Notes: generated by a model not told the origin, from the sequence alone. Positions 1 to 9,345 are shown, numbered from the stretch's first letter. The stretch is DNA of 12,595 bases from JAVKSL01 sp039583695 (GCA_039583695.1 JAVKSL010000077.1:1-12595); one strand, 5' to 3'. A program made the numbers and translations.

Positions 1-34
1 CCGATCCTGCCGCCGCCTCCGACCCCCCGGCTTC

Positions 35-1084
35 GTGACTGGGGGCGGGCTGGGGAGCCTTGACTCGCTCGGGATGCTGGGGGTCGCCGCCGGGCTTCCC
101 GAGCAGGTAGCTGCGGCTGCGGCCCGCTCGTCCGGGCTGGAGGGCCTGCCCGACGCTGAGGATGTCGAGAACGTGGTGGTGTTGGGCATGGGCGGCAGTG
201 GCATAGCGGGGGACGTGGCGCTAGGCGTGGCCGGGCCATTTCTTGCTGTTCCACTGACTGTGGTCAAGTCCTACACTGCTCCGGCATTCGTGGGACCGGC
301 GACCCTGGTGATCGCGGTCTCGTTCTCCGGCGACACCGAGGAGACGATCGAAGCTGCTGGTGAGGCGCTTGCTGCGCAATCTTCCCTGGTGGTGGTGGCT
401 GGAGGTGGGAGGCTGACCGAGCTGGCCCGGCGGGCTGGAGTGCCGTACGTGCCGGTGCCTCAGGACATCCCCGTTCCGCGGGCGGCCATCGGCGCGATGT
501 CTGTGCCGCTTCTCATGATCCTGGAGGGCGCCGGCCTGTTTCACGGGGTTTCGCGCTGGGTCGACCTGGCCGTGAACCAGCTCGAGTGCCGGAGGGACCA
601 GCTGCTCGGCCCGACCAGCCCGGCGGCGGAGGTGGCCCGGTGCATTGGCCGCACCATCCCGCTGATCCACAGCTCGGCGGCACTCGGGGCCGCCGCGGCA
701 CTGCGCTGGAAGGCCCAGGTGAACGAGAACGCCAAGTCGCCGGCTTGGTGCTCGGTCTACCCCGAGCTGTGTCACAACGAGGTGGCCGGGTGGGGTCAGA
801 TGGGCGACGTGACCCGCCAGCTGGTCACGTTGGTGAACCTCCGCCACGACTACGAGCACCCGCAGGTGGCGCGGCGTTTCGAGCTGGTTGGCGACATCAT
901 GGACGAGGTGGTTGCCAGCACTTGCGAGGTCCACGCCGAGGGCGAGGGGGAGCTGGCCCAGCTACTGGACCTGGTCATGTTCGGGGACTTTGTGTCCCTG
1001 CACCTGGCCGCGCAGGAGGGAGTGGACCCGGGGCCGCTTCCGGTGCTGGAAGAGATCAAGATCTCGCTGCGCGAGGCTGACTAG
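35..1084 (+). CDS. Bifunctional phosphoglucose/phosphomannose isomerase (SIS-domain family)
   Basis: Interconverts glucose-6-P or mannose-6-P with fructose-6-P in the cytosol, feeding glycolysis and sugar-nucleotide synthesis. Two SIS domains are visible. The phosphosugar-binding loops are GMGGSG (residues 51-56) and SFSGDTEE (96-103). The family's catalytic residues appear as Glu231 in NENAKSPAW, His247 in CHNEVAGW and Lys342 in EEIKISL near the C-terminus. At 349 residues the length is normal for this bacterial/archaeal family, which is distinct from classical Pgi. The GTG start at 35 has no Shine-Dalgarno, and the frame stays open to the left edge of the window, so the true start may lie upstream; an internal ATG at residue 14 is a less likely alternative. 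In other actinobacteria a gene of this family sits beside phosphomannomutase and mannose isomerase genes, but here the left neighbour is out of view. Family assignment is secure; the start is not. Confidence 0.9.
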   Translation: MTGGGLGSLDSLGMLGVAAGLPEQVAAAAARSSGLEGLPDAEDVENVVVLGMGGSGIAGDVALGVAGPFLAVPLTVVKSYTAPAFVGPATLVIAVSFSGDTEETIEAAGEALAAQSSLVVVAGGGRLTELARRAGVPYVPVPQDIPVPRAAIGAMSVPLLMILEGAGLFHGVSRWVDLAVNQLECRRDQLLGPTSPAAEVARCIGRTIPLIHSSAALGAAAALRWKAQVNENAKSPAWCSVYPELCHNEVAGWGQMGDVTRQLVTLVNLRHDYEHPQVARRFELVGDIMDEVVASTCEVHAEGEGELAQLLDLVMFGDFVSLHLAAQEGVDPGPLPVLEEIKISLREAD

Positions 1085-1087
1085 ACT
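1082..1087 (+). promoter_or_regulatory. Possible -10 box (TAGACT) for the hpf leader RNA
   Basis: TAGACT fits the actinobacterial TANNNT pattern and overlaps the isomerase stop codon. A start 5-8 bases downstream would fall at about 1092-1095, where the first helix of the proposed leader RNA begins. I found no convincing -35 hexamer at 16-18 bases, so this is weak evidence on its own. Confidence 0.25.
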
Positions 1088-1091
1088 TTAC

Positions 1092-1247
1092 CGATGGGTT
1101 GCGAGCGGGTCTGTGGTTGCGCTGACCGTCTGGTCACCAAGTCCGGTTCGGTTGGCAAGTCGATGCCAGTCGCAGGCAAAACGACCCACGTAAGGCGACC
1201 GTTGGTTGCTGAGCATGGTGCGACTTAGAGGTAAGTCCTGCCCATCG
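1092..1247 (+). ncRNA. Candidate structured leader RNA upstream of hpf (raiA-motif candidate)
   Basis: The 260 bases between the isomerase and hpf contain no convincing gene but many complementary segments. A closing helix pairs CGATGGG (1092-1098) with CCCATCG (1241-1247). Inside it I see TGACC/GGTCA (1123-1127/1132-1136), CCAA-gt-CCG/CGG-TTGG (1137-1145/1149-1155), an alternative TGGCA/TGCCA (1153-1157/1164-1168), GTCGC/GCGAC (1169-1173/1195-1199) and GACTT/AAGTC (1222-1226/1233-1237). GGGTC (1107-1111) can also pair with GACCC (1183-1187) in the loop of the GTCGC helix, which would make a pseudoknot. A large pseudoknotted RNA called the raiA motif is known next to raiA/hpf genes in Firmicutes and Actinobacteria, so position and complexity fit. 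I cannot run the covariance model, so the name is an inference and some pairings compete. Confidence 0.5.
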
Positions 1248-1250
1248 AAC

Positions 1251-1267
1251 GCGCCGGCCAGCGGCGC
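1251..1267 (+). other. GC-rich hairpin between the leader RNA and hpf
   Basis: GCGCCG (1251-1256) and CGGCGC (1262-1267) form a perfect 6-bp stem around a 5-base loop, only three bases past the end of the proposed RNA. No T-tract follows, so it is not a standard intrinsic terminator. It could pause polymerase, bound the RNA, or mean nothing in GC-rich DNA. Confidence 0.35.
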
Positions 1268-1344
1268 CCGGTGGCGAAGCAGGCCAATGTGGGGACAAAG
1301 ACCAGGTCAGCCGCCCGCAGCCCATTTACGACAGAAGGAAGGTA

Positions 1345-1899
1345 ATGGAAATCTCAATCCGTGCTCACAACGTCGAGGTCAGCTCCGAGCTCCGCTCTGT
1401 CGTGGTGGCCAAGGTCGGCCACTTGGATCGGTTCTGGGAAGGGATGGACCGAGCCGAGGTCCGCTTTCACGAGGAGCACAACCCCCGGATCGCCGACAAG
1501 GAGGTTTGCGAGGTCACCGTGACCGGCTCGGGTCACGTGGTGAGAGCCAGAGCGGCTGCTGCTGACAAGCTGGTGGCTCTGGACCGGGTGCTGGACAAGC
1601 TGGAGCACCGGATGGAGAAGCTCAAGGGTCGCCTGGTGGGTCGTTCGCACCCCCGCCATCACGGGCATGGGCCCTTCGTCGTCGGGGGTGAGATTGGTCC
1701 TGCCGACGAGGCGAACGAGGAGGGCCACATCGTCAAGGTCAAGAGCTTCGCCATCAAGCCGATGACTCCCGAGGAGGCTGCGATGCAGATGGACATGTTG
1801 TCGCACGACTTCTTCTTCTTCACCAACGCCGAGACTGGCCGCGCTGCGGTGGTCTACCGACGCAACGATGGCCAGATCGGCCTGATCGACTCGACGTAG
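1345..1899 (+). CDS. hpf: Ribosome hibernation promoting factor, long form (HPF/RaiA family)
   Basis: Binds the 30S decoding region in slow-growing or stressed cells and, in the long form, dimerises 70S ribosomes into inactive 100S particles. The N-terminal S30AE/RaiA domain spans about residues 1-98. A His/Gly-rich linker (about 99-127, with SHPRHHGHG) follows, then the C-terminal dimerisation domain (about 128-182) with IVKVKSFAIKPMTPEEA, SHDFFFFTNAETG and VVYRRNDGQIGLI. At 184 residues it is somewhat shorter than many actinobacterial long forms. The ATG at 1345 has a strong ribosome binding site, AGAAGGAAGG at 1333-1342. It follows a 260-base untranslated leader that looks structured and is nine bases upstream of a response-regulator gene, with secA beyond, an order seen in other actinobacteria. 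Assignment is secure. Confidence 0.95.
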   Translation: MEISIRAHNVEVSSELRSVVVAKVGHLDRFWEGMDRAEVRFHEEHNPRIADKEVCEVTVTGSGHVVRARAAAADKLVALDRVLDKLEHRMEKLKGRLVGRSHPRHHGHGPFVVGGEIGPADEANEEGHIVKVKSFAIKPMTPEEAAMQMDMLSHDFFFFTNAETGRAAVVYRRNDGQIGLIDST

Positions 1900-1902
1900 T
1901 AT
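1897..1902 (+). promoter_or_regulatory. Possible -10 box for a leaderless response-regulator transcript
   Basis: TAGTAT overlaps the hpf stop codon and ends six bases before the GTG start at 1909. That is the spacing expected if transcription starts on the start codon itself. No Shine-Dalgarno precedes this GTG, which fits. No good -35 was found, so the evidence is suggestive only. Confidence 0.3.
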
Positions 1903-1908
1903 CTCTAC

Positions 1909-2601
1909 GTGACGACAGATCGTGATGAGATCGGGCCTTCCAGCACCGATGTTGTGAGGGTGTTGATAGCTGACGACCAGGCGCTGTTCAGGCGCGGGCT
2001 GCGCGCCGTACTCTCGGAGGAGCCGGGCATCGAGGTGGTGGCCGAGGCCGGCGACGGCGAGGAGGCCGTGGCCAAGGTGGAGGAGCTGGCGCCGGACGTG
2101 GTGCTGATGGATATCCGCATGCCCAGGCTGGACGGGATCGAGGCCACCCGGCGGATCCAGGGCGTGGCGCCGACCACCAGGATCTTGATGATCACGGTGA
2201 GCGACGAGGAGGACGACCTCTTCGAGGCGGTGAAGGCGGGGGCCAGTGGGTACCTGCTCAAGGAGATATCGGTGGCCGAGGTCGCGGAGGCCGTGCGAGC
2301 AGTCGTGAGGGGCGAGAGCCTCATCTCGCCCTCGATGGCGTCGAAGCTGCTCAGCGAGTTCAACCTGCTGTCCCGGCGAGCCGAGGCGCGCCTTCCCGCG
2401 CCCGCCCTCACCAGCCGCGAGCTGGAAGTCCTTGGTTTGGCGGCCAAAGGATTCTCGAATCGGGACATCGCCGAGGAGCTGTACATCTCGGAGAACACAG
2501 CCAAGAATCACATTCGCAACATCTTGGAGAAGCTTCACCTGCACTCGCGGATGCAGGCAGTTATGTACGCCGTGCGCGAGCGTCTGATCGAGACAGATTG
2601 A
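1909..2601 (+). CDS. NarL/FixJ-type response regulator (receiver plus LuxR HTH), orphan
   Basis: A two-component DNA-binding regulator. The receiver domain covers about residues 17-133: acidic pair Asp22-Asp23, phospho-acceptor Asp68 in VVLMDIRMPRLDG, a Thr/Ser switch around 96-98 and Lys118 in YLLKE. A linker rich in Ser, Arg and Ala follows, then a LuxR helix-turn-helix at about 165-225 (LTSRELEVL, SNRDIAEELYISENTAKNHIRNILEKL). All residues needed for phosphorylation are present. No histidine kinase gene lies nearby, so its partner is unknown. It sits between hpf and secA with gaps of 9 and 25 bases and could be co-transcribed with both, or be made from its own leaderless transcript. GTG 1909 is the only start that keeps the usual N-terminus; GTG at about 1951 would cut too close to the receiver. 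A role in stress or stationary-phase control is a guess from the hpf neighbour. Confidence 0.9.
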   Translation: MTTDRDEIGPSSTDVVRVLIADDQALFRRGLRAVLSEEPGIEVVAEAGDGEEAVAKVEELAPDVVLMDIRMPRLDGIEATRRIQGVAPTTRILMITVSDEEDDLFEAVKAGASGYLLKEISVAEVAEAVRAVVRGESLISPSMASKLLSEFNLLSRRAEARLPAPALTSRELEVLGLAAKGFSNRDIAEELYISENTAKNHIRNILEKLHLHSRMQAVMYAVRERLIETD

Positions 2602-2611
2602 GACGGGCGGC

Positions 2612-2617
2612 TAGGAT
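2612..2617 (+). promoter_or_regulatory. Possible -10 box upstream of secA
   Basis: TAGGAT (TANNNT) ends nine bases before the secA ATG. TCGAGA at 2588-2593, 18 bases upstream, matches four of six bases of the -35 consensus. Together these could give secA its own promoter inside the end of the regulator gene, with an almost leaderless message. The AGGA within the same bases is the only Shine-Dalgarno-like sequence. Confidence 0.3.
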
Positions 2618-2626
2618 AGATGCCTC

Positions 2627-5563
<2,937 letters not shown>

Positions 5564-5574
5564 CCGATCCGACC

Positions 5575-6684
5575 GTGAGCGTCCATGACCATTCTGCTGA
5601 GCTGGCAGGTCTGCGCAAGCGCCTGAGCGAGGCGGAGACCTACCTTGACCTCGAGGGTTTGAAGGCCGAGCTGGCACGTCTGGAGGAGATCGTCGGCGCT
5701 CCTGGGCTGTGGGACGACCCTAACGGAGCCCGACTGGCGACGAGCGCTTATGGGCAGGTCAGGGACGATATAGAGCTCCTGGAGAGCCTTGGCGGTCACC
5801 TTTCGGATGCCGAGACCCTCTACCAGCTGGCAGTAGAGGAGGCCGACGACTCGGTAGGCGCTGAGCTGGAGGAGCTGGTGAGCCACCTGTCGGGGGAGCT
5901 CGATCGGCTGGAGCTGCGCAGCCTGTTCTCCGGCGAGCACGACGACCGGGACGCCGTGGCCGAGATTCACGCTGGGGCTGGGGGCACCGACGCTCAGGAC
6001 TGGGCAGAGATGATGCTACGCATGTACCTGCGCTGGGCGGAGAACAAAGGTTTCTCTGTCGAGCTGGACGAGGTTTCGCAGGGCCAAGAGGCTGGCATCC
6101 TGTCGGCCACGTTCACTGTTCGAGGCCGTTATGCCTATGGGCTGCTGAGCGCCGAGCGGGGGGTCCACCGCCTGGTCCGTATCTCCCCGTTTGGCTCACA
6201 CCGACGCGAGACCAGCTTTGCCTCCCTCGAGGTCACCCCGTTCATCACCGACACCTCTGATGAGGTCGACATCGACGAGAAGGACCTCCGCATCGACACA
6301 TATCGATCGTCCGGAGCCGGCGGCCAGCACGTGAACGTGACCGACTCGGCGGTGCGGATCACCCACGGCCCCACCGGCATCGTCGTGGCAGTCCAGAACG
6401 AGCGCAGCCAGCATCAGAACAAGGCCAAGGCCATGCAGATCCTGGCGTCCAAGCTGGCCGAACGGCAGCGGGCTGCCCGCCGCGCCGAGTTGGACGCCAT
6501 CTCGGGACCCCAGAGCGACATCGGCTGGGGAAACCAGATCCGGTCGTACGTGTTGGCGCCATATCAGCTGGTGAAGGACCTGCGGACACAGTTCGAGACC
6601 GGGAACGTGGATGCTGTCCTGACGGGAGAGCTGGACCCGTTCATGGAGGCATTCCTGCGCTGGCAGCGCGCCCGTCGTGACTAG
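5575..6684 (+). CDS. prfB: Peptide chain release factor 2 (RF2)
   Basis: Recognises UAA and UGA stop codons and triggers peptide release. The N-terminal helical domain is followed by the RF2-type codon-recognition tripeptide SPF (residues 204-206, in RISPFGSHRR) and the catalytic GGQ loop (249-251, in SSGAGGQHVN). The C-terminal DIGWGNQIRSYVL and DLRTQFETGN blocks are typical. From GTG 5575 the protein has 369 residues, the usual size; the frame stays open further upstream into secA, but those residues do not resemble RF2. The gene is continuous. Where many bacteria carry the autoregulatory in-frame TGA (CTT TGA C), this one has CTTGAC (5644-5649, in TYLDLE), so no programmed +1 frameshift is needed. 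It begins 11 bases after secA and lacks a clear Shine-Dalgarno, suggesting co-transcription and perhaps coupled translation. Confidence 0.95.
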   Translation: MSVHDHSAELAGLRKRLSEAETYLDLEGLKAELARLEEIVGAPGLWDDPNGARLATSAYGQVRDDIELLESLGGHLSDAETLYQLAVEEADDSVGAELEELVSHLSGELDRLELRSLFSGEHDDRDAVAEIHAGAGGTDAQDWAEMMLRMYLRWAENKGFSVELDEVSQGQEAGILSATFTVRGRYAYGLLSAERGVHRLVRISPFGSHRRETSFASLEVTPFITDTSDEVDIDEKDLRIDTYRSSGAGGQHVNVTDSAVRITHGPTGIVVAVQNERSQHQNKAKAMQILASKLAERQRAARRAELDAISGPQSDIGWGNQIRSYVLAPYQLVKDLRTQFETGNVDAVLTGELDPFMEAFLRWQRARRD

Positions 6685-6843
6685 GCCTGCCAGCCACGCT
6701 CATCTCGCTACGCCGGTTGATACCAAATGGGGGGGTGACCGGGGCGATGTGCTATCCTTCCTCTGTTCACACGCCGGTGACGCCCTCCAAACGTCTCGGC
6801 GTGCTACGGTGCTTCAACCGTCCGAGGGGGGAACGTCGCAAGC
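6685..6843 (+). promoter_or_regulatory. prfB-ftsE gap with possible ftsE promoter
   Basis: These 159 bases hold no plausible gene. Two extended -10-like sequences occur: TGC-TATCCT with its hexamer at 6753-6758, and TGC-TACGGT with its hexamer at 6805-6810. Starts from these would give leaders of roughly 80 or 27 bases. No matching -35 box is convincing for either. The ftsE ribosome binding site, GAGGGGGGA at 6824-6832, sits 11 bases before the ATG, a slightly long spacing. The gap is the largest inside the secA-to-ftsX run, so a fresh promoter here is plausible. Confidence 0.3.
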
Positions 6844-7527
6844 ATGATCAAACTCGAGCGCGTCAACAAGACTTACAAGGGGACTGTCACGGCGCTTCGC
6901 GACTGCACGGTGGACATCGCCAAGGGGGAGTTTGTCTTCCTGGTGGGGCCATCTGGTTCTGGCAAGTCCACCTTCCTCCGTCTCATACTGCGTGAGGAGC
7001 TGCCCAACTCCGGTCAGATCTGGGTTGCGGGCAAGGAGGTCGGATCTTTGAACCCCTGGAAGGTTCCGTACCTGCGACGTAACATAGGGTGTGTCTTCCA
7101 GGACTTTCGCCTGCTTCCAAACAAGACGGTCTTCGAGAACGTGGCCTTTGCGCTGGAGGTGATCGGCAGGCCCAAGCACGTGATCTCCGCCCAGGTTCCC
7201 CAGATTCTCGACCTGGTGGGCCTGTCCAAGCGGCGTGACAACCTTCCCCACGAGCTATCCGGTGGAGAGCAGCAGCGCGTGGGTATTGCCCGGGCCTTCG
7301 TCAACCGGCCCCTCATCCTGTTGGCAGACGAGCCAACCGGAAACCTCGACCCGGATACCTCCCAGGGCATCACCCGGCTGCTGGACCGCATCAACCGCAT
7401 GGGAACCACAGTGGTAATGGCCACGCACGACGTGGCGATCGTTGACCGGATGCGCCGCCGGGTGGTGGCTTTGGACCAGGGACGCCTGGTCCGGGACCAG
7501 GTAAGAGGGGTCTATGGCTACGCGTGA
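6844..7527 (+). CDS. ftsE: Cell division ATP-binding protein FtsE
   Basis: ABC-type ATPase that works with membrane protein FtsX at the division site, where the pair controls peptidoglycan hydrolases rather than moving a substrate. All nucleotide-binding elements are present: Walker A GPSGSGKST (residues 35-43), Q-loop Gln86 in VFQDFRLL, signature LSGGEQQ (138-144), Walker B ILLADEP (158-164) with catalytic Glu163, D-loop NLDP and switch His195 in MATHDVAIV. At 227 residues it matches the family. ATG 6844 is preceded by a purine-rich GAGGGGGGA. The ftsX gene starts 42 bases after its stop, with its own strong ribosome binding site, so the two form an operon. PSGSGKSTFLRLI and FQDFRLLPNKTVFENVAF are characteristic of FtsE and separate it from LolD/MacB-type ATPases. 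Confidence 0.95.
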   Translation: MIKLERVNKTYKGTVTALRDCTVDIAKGEFVFLVGPSGSGKSTFLRLILREELPNSGQIWVAGKEVGSLNPWKVPYLRRNIGCVFQDFRLLPNKTVFENVAFALEVIGRPKHVISAQVPQILDLVGLSKRRDNLPHELSGGEQQRVGIARAFVNRPLILLADEPTGNLDPDTSQGITRLLDRINRMGTTVVMATHDVAIVDRMRRRVVALDQGRLVRDQVRGVYGYA

Positions 7528-7569
7528 GTCGAAGGCACATCGCCCTCACGACTTGCAGGAAGGCCGTTA

Positions 7570-8457
7570 GTGGCCCTCTCCGCTGAGTACGTTATCAAGG
7601 AGACCGCAACCAATCTGTGGCGCAACCGCCTCATGACTCTGGCTGCGGTGTTGACTGTGGCCGTGTCGCTGTCCCTGGTGGGTGCGGCCTTGCTTCTCAA
7701 CCAGGGGGTCGGCCGGGCAGTTGGTCAGTGGAAGGGTGGTGTCCAGCTGCTCATCTTCATGCAGGCGAAAGCGACTCCGTCTCAGATCAACGCCATCCAG
7801 ACCCAGCTCAAGGGTGACCCGGAGGTCAAGAGCATCAGCTTCGTCAATCAAGCCCAGTCCTATGCTGAGTTCAAGCAGTACTTCGCCAATCAGCCAGCCC
7901 TCACCAAGGTGGTGACTCCCGCGAACCTGCCCCCCTCGTTCCGGGTCGTGCTCACCGACGCCAACGAAGCTGCTTCGGTAGGTGGGCAGTTCAGCAACCA
8001 ACCGGGGGTGTACCAAGTGCAGTACAACCGCAAAGCGGTCGACGAGATGCTTCAGGTCACCAACATCTTGCAGGTCGTGATCGTGGTCCTGGCGGTGGTC
8101 CTGCTTTTATCGGCTTCAGTGCTTATCCTGAACGCCATCCGAATGGCGATCTTCGCCCGCAGGCGAGAGGTGGCGGTTATGAAGCTGGTGGGGGCCACCA
8201 ACTGGTTCATACGCCTTCCGTTCATGCTCGAAGGCTTGATCCAGGGACTCCTAGGGGCGCTGGTCGCGGCCGTCGCGGTGATCGGCCTCCAGCATTTGGT
8301 GGCCTACACTATCAATCACTTCCATGCCCATCTGTTCGCCGCGGCCGAGGTGACTGGTGGGCAAGTGCTCACGACCGAGATCTTTGTGATCCTGGTCGGG
8401 GCGATAGTGGGCGCCGGTGGCTCGGCTCTCGCCGTCCGCCGTTTTCTCGAGGTCTGA
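7570..8457 (+). CDS. ftsX: Cell division protein FtsX
   Basis: Integral membrane partner of FtsE, transmitting ATP hydrolysis to extracytoplasmic peptidoglycan hydrolases. Sequence shows a short cytoplasmic N-terminus, TM1 at about residues 21-43, an extracellular domain at about 45-163, TM2 about 165-190, the cytoplasmic loop RRREVAVMKLVGATNWFIRLPFMLEG typical of the FtsX fold, TM3 about 218-243 and TM4 about 268-288. At 295 residues it is normal. The GTG start at 7570 is set by AGGAAGG at 7557-7563, six bases upstream. In many actinobacteria smpB or an M23 peptidase gene follows; here a cis-prenyltransferase gene comes next, so the hydrolase partner must be elsewhere. Confidence 0.93.
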   Translation: MALSAEYVIKETATNLWRNRLMTLAAVLTVAVSLSLVGAALLLNQGVGRAVGQWKGGVQLLIFMQAKATPSQINAIQTQLKGDPEVKSISFVNQAQSYAEFKQYFANQPALTKVVTPANLPPSFRVVLTDANEAASVGGQFSNQPGVYQVQYNRKAVDEMLQVTNILQVVIVVLAVVLLLSASVLILNAIRMAIFARRREVAVMKLVGATNWFIRLPFMLEGLIQGLLGALVAAVAVIGLQHLVAYTINHFHAHLFAAAEVTGGQVLTTEIFVILVGAIVGAGGSALAVRRFLEV

Positions 8458-8493
8458 GGACGCAGCTCGCCGACGCCGCGCCGGTCCCAAGCT

Positions 8494-9282
8494 GTGCCAT
8501 GCTGGGACCTGGTGTGGACTGACCCGATATACCGGCTCTACGAGCGTCACTTGGAAGCGGGATTGGACCGCCCGCGCTTGCCCCATCACATCGGCGTGAT
8601 CTTGGACGGCCACCGGCGCTTCGCGCGCGCCGAGGGCCTTGTCGATTACAGGGCCAGCTACGACGAGGGGGTGGCCAAGTTCACCCAGTTCCTTACCTGG
8701 TGCCACGAGCTGTGTGTCCCTGCAGTCACTGCCTGGGTACTCTCGGCTGAGAACCTGGCCCGCCCGGCGGGCGAGTTGGAGCCCCTGCTCGAAGTGCTGA
8801 CGGACCTGGTCCAGGGTCTGGGTCCCCTCGCTGCCCATCTCGACGCCTCACTCCGGCACATCGGCAGCCTCGACCTGCTGCCGAGCCAGCTGGCCAAGGC
8901 GGCCAAGGTGGCAGAGGCTGAGTCGGCTGTGCCGGGGTCATGGAGGATCACTCTCGCGCTCGGCTATGGAGGTCGCCAAGAGATCGTCGACGCCTGCAAG
9001 TCGCTGGTGGGGGACCTGCTGCAAACGGGAGTCTCTCCAGGAGAGCTGGCTGAGCACATAACCGCCGAGTCACTTGGTGACAACCTGTACCTGACCGATG
9101 TGATGGATCCTGACCTGATCATCCGCACGAGCGGGGAGGCCCGGATGTCGGGATTCTTGCTGTGGCAGTCAGCGTATGCCGAGTTCGCCTTTGTCGACCC
9201 GTTCTGGCCCGCGTTCCGCCGGGTGGACTTCCTGCGGACCTTGCGCGACTTCACCCGGCGCGAGCGCCGCTACGGACTCTGA
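8494..9282 (+). CDS. Short-chain cis-prenyl (Z-isoprenyl) diphosphate synthase, UppS family
   Basis: Condenses isopentenyl diphosphate onto an allylic primer with cis geometry, toward lipid carriers for wall and glycan synthesis. It resembles mycobacterial Rv1086, a Z-farnesyl diphosphate synthase, more than long-chain UppS: YRLYE near the N-terminus, LPHHIGVILDG, WVLSAENL, ALGYGGRQEIVDA, DPDLIIRTSGE, RMSGFLLWQSAYAEF and VDFLRTLRDF. Catalytic Asp38 and the distal Mg-binding Glu230 are present. The nearly invariant Asn of the DGN motif is His (His40), and the usual Trp is Phe43, so the P-loop reads DGHRRFA. At 262 residues the size fits. The start is uncertain: GTG 8494 or GTG 8512, neither with a clear ribosome binding site, 36 or 54 bases after ftsX. 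Product chain length cannot be read from sequence alone. Confidence 0.88.
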   Translation: MPCWDLVWTDPIYRLYERHLEAGLDRPRLPHHIGVILDGHRRFARAEGLVDYRASYDEGVAKFTQFLTWCHELCVPAVTAWVLSAENLARPAGELEPLLEVLTDLVQGLGPLAAHLDASLRHIGSLDLLPSQLAKAAKVAEAESAVPGSWRITLALGYGGRQEIVDACKSLVGDLLQTGVSPGELAEHITAESLGDNLYLTDVMDPDLIIRTSGEARMSGFLLWQSAYAEFAFVDPFWPAFRRVDFLRTLRDFTRRERRYGL

Positions 9283-9299
9283 CCTTGAGTCCCAGCTGA

Positions 9300-9313
9300 C
9301 ATTCTCGAGAATG
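9300..9313. other. Perfect 14-bp palindrome between convergent genes
   Basis: CATTCTCGAGAATG is fully self-complementary and is flanked by CAGC (9293-9296) and GCTG (9315-9318), giving an interrupted longer inverted repeat. It lies between the end of the prenyltransferase gene and the 3' end of tRNA-His, which converge. It could be a bidirectional terminator, although no T-tract follows on either strand, or a protein-binding site. Confidence 0.4.
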
Positions 9314-9345
9314 GGCTGCGGCACCGCCCGTCCGCAAACCCGGCG

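Noticed and set aside
1052..1065. Inverted repeat GAGATC-aa-GATCTC at the end of the isomerase gene
   Set aside because: It encodes the conserved Glu-Ile-Lys-Ile region with the catalytic Lys, lies before the stop codon and has no T-tract, so it is probably coding coincidence.
586..1193. Plus-strand open frames overlapping the isomerase and its downstream gap
   Set aside because: They are Gly/Arg/Pro- or Trp/Ser/Arg-rich off-frame readings of a secure gene and have no start signals.
1354..2544. Long minus-strand open frame opposite hpf and the response regulator
   Set aside because: Both + strand genes are well-supported families; the antisense translation is His/Arg/Leu-rich without recognisable domains, as expected in GC-rich DNA.
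6717..6995. Open frame overlapping the ftsE start region
   Set aside because: It runs through the ftsE 5' part in another frame, has no ribosome binding site and no family resemblance.
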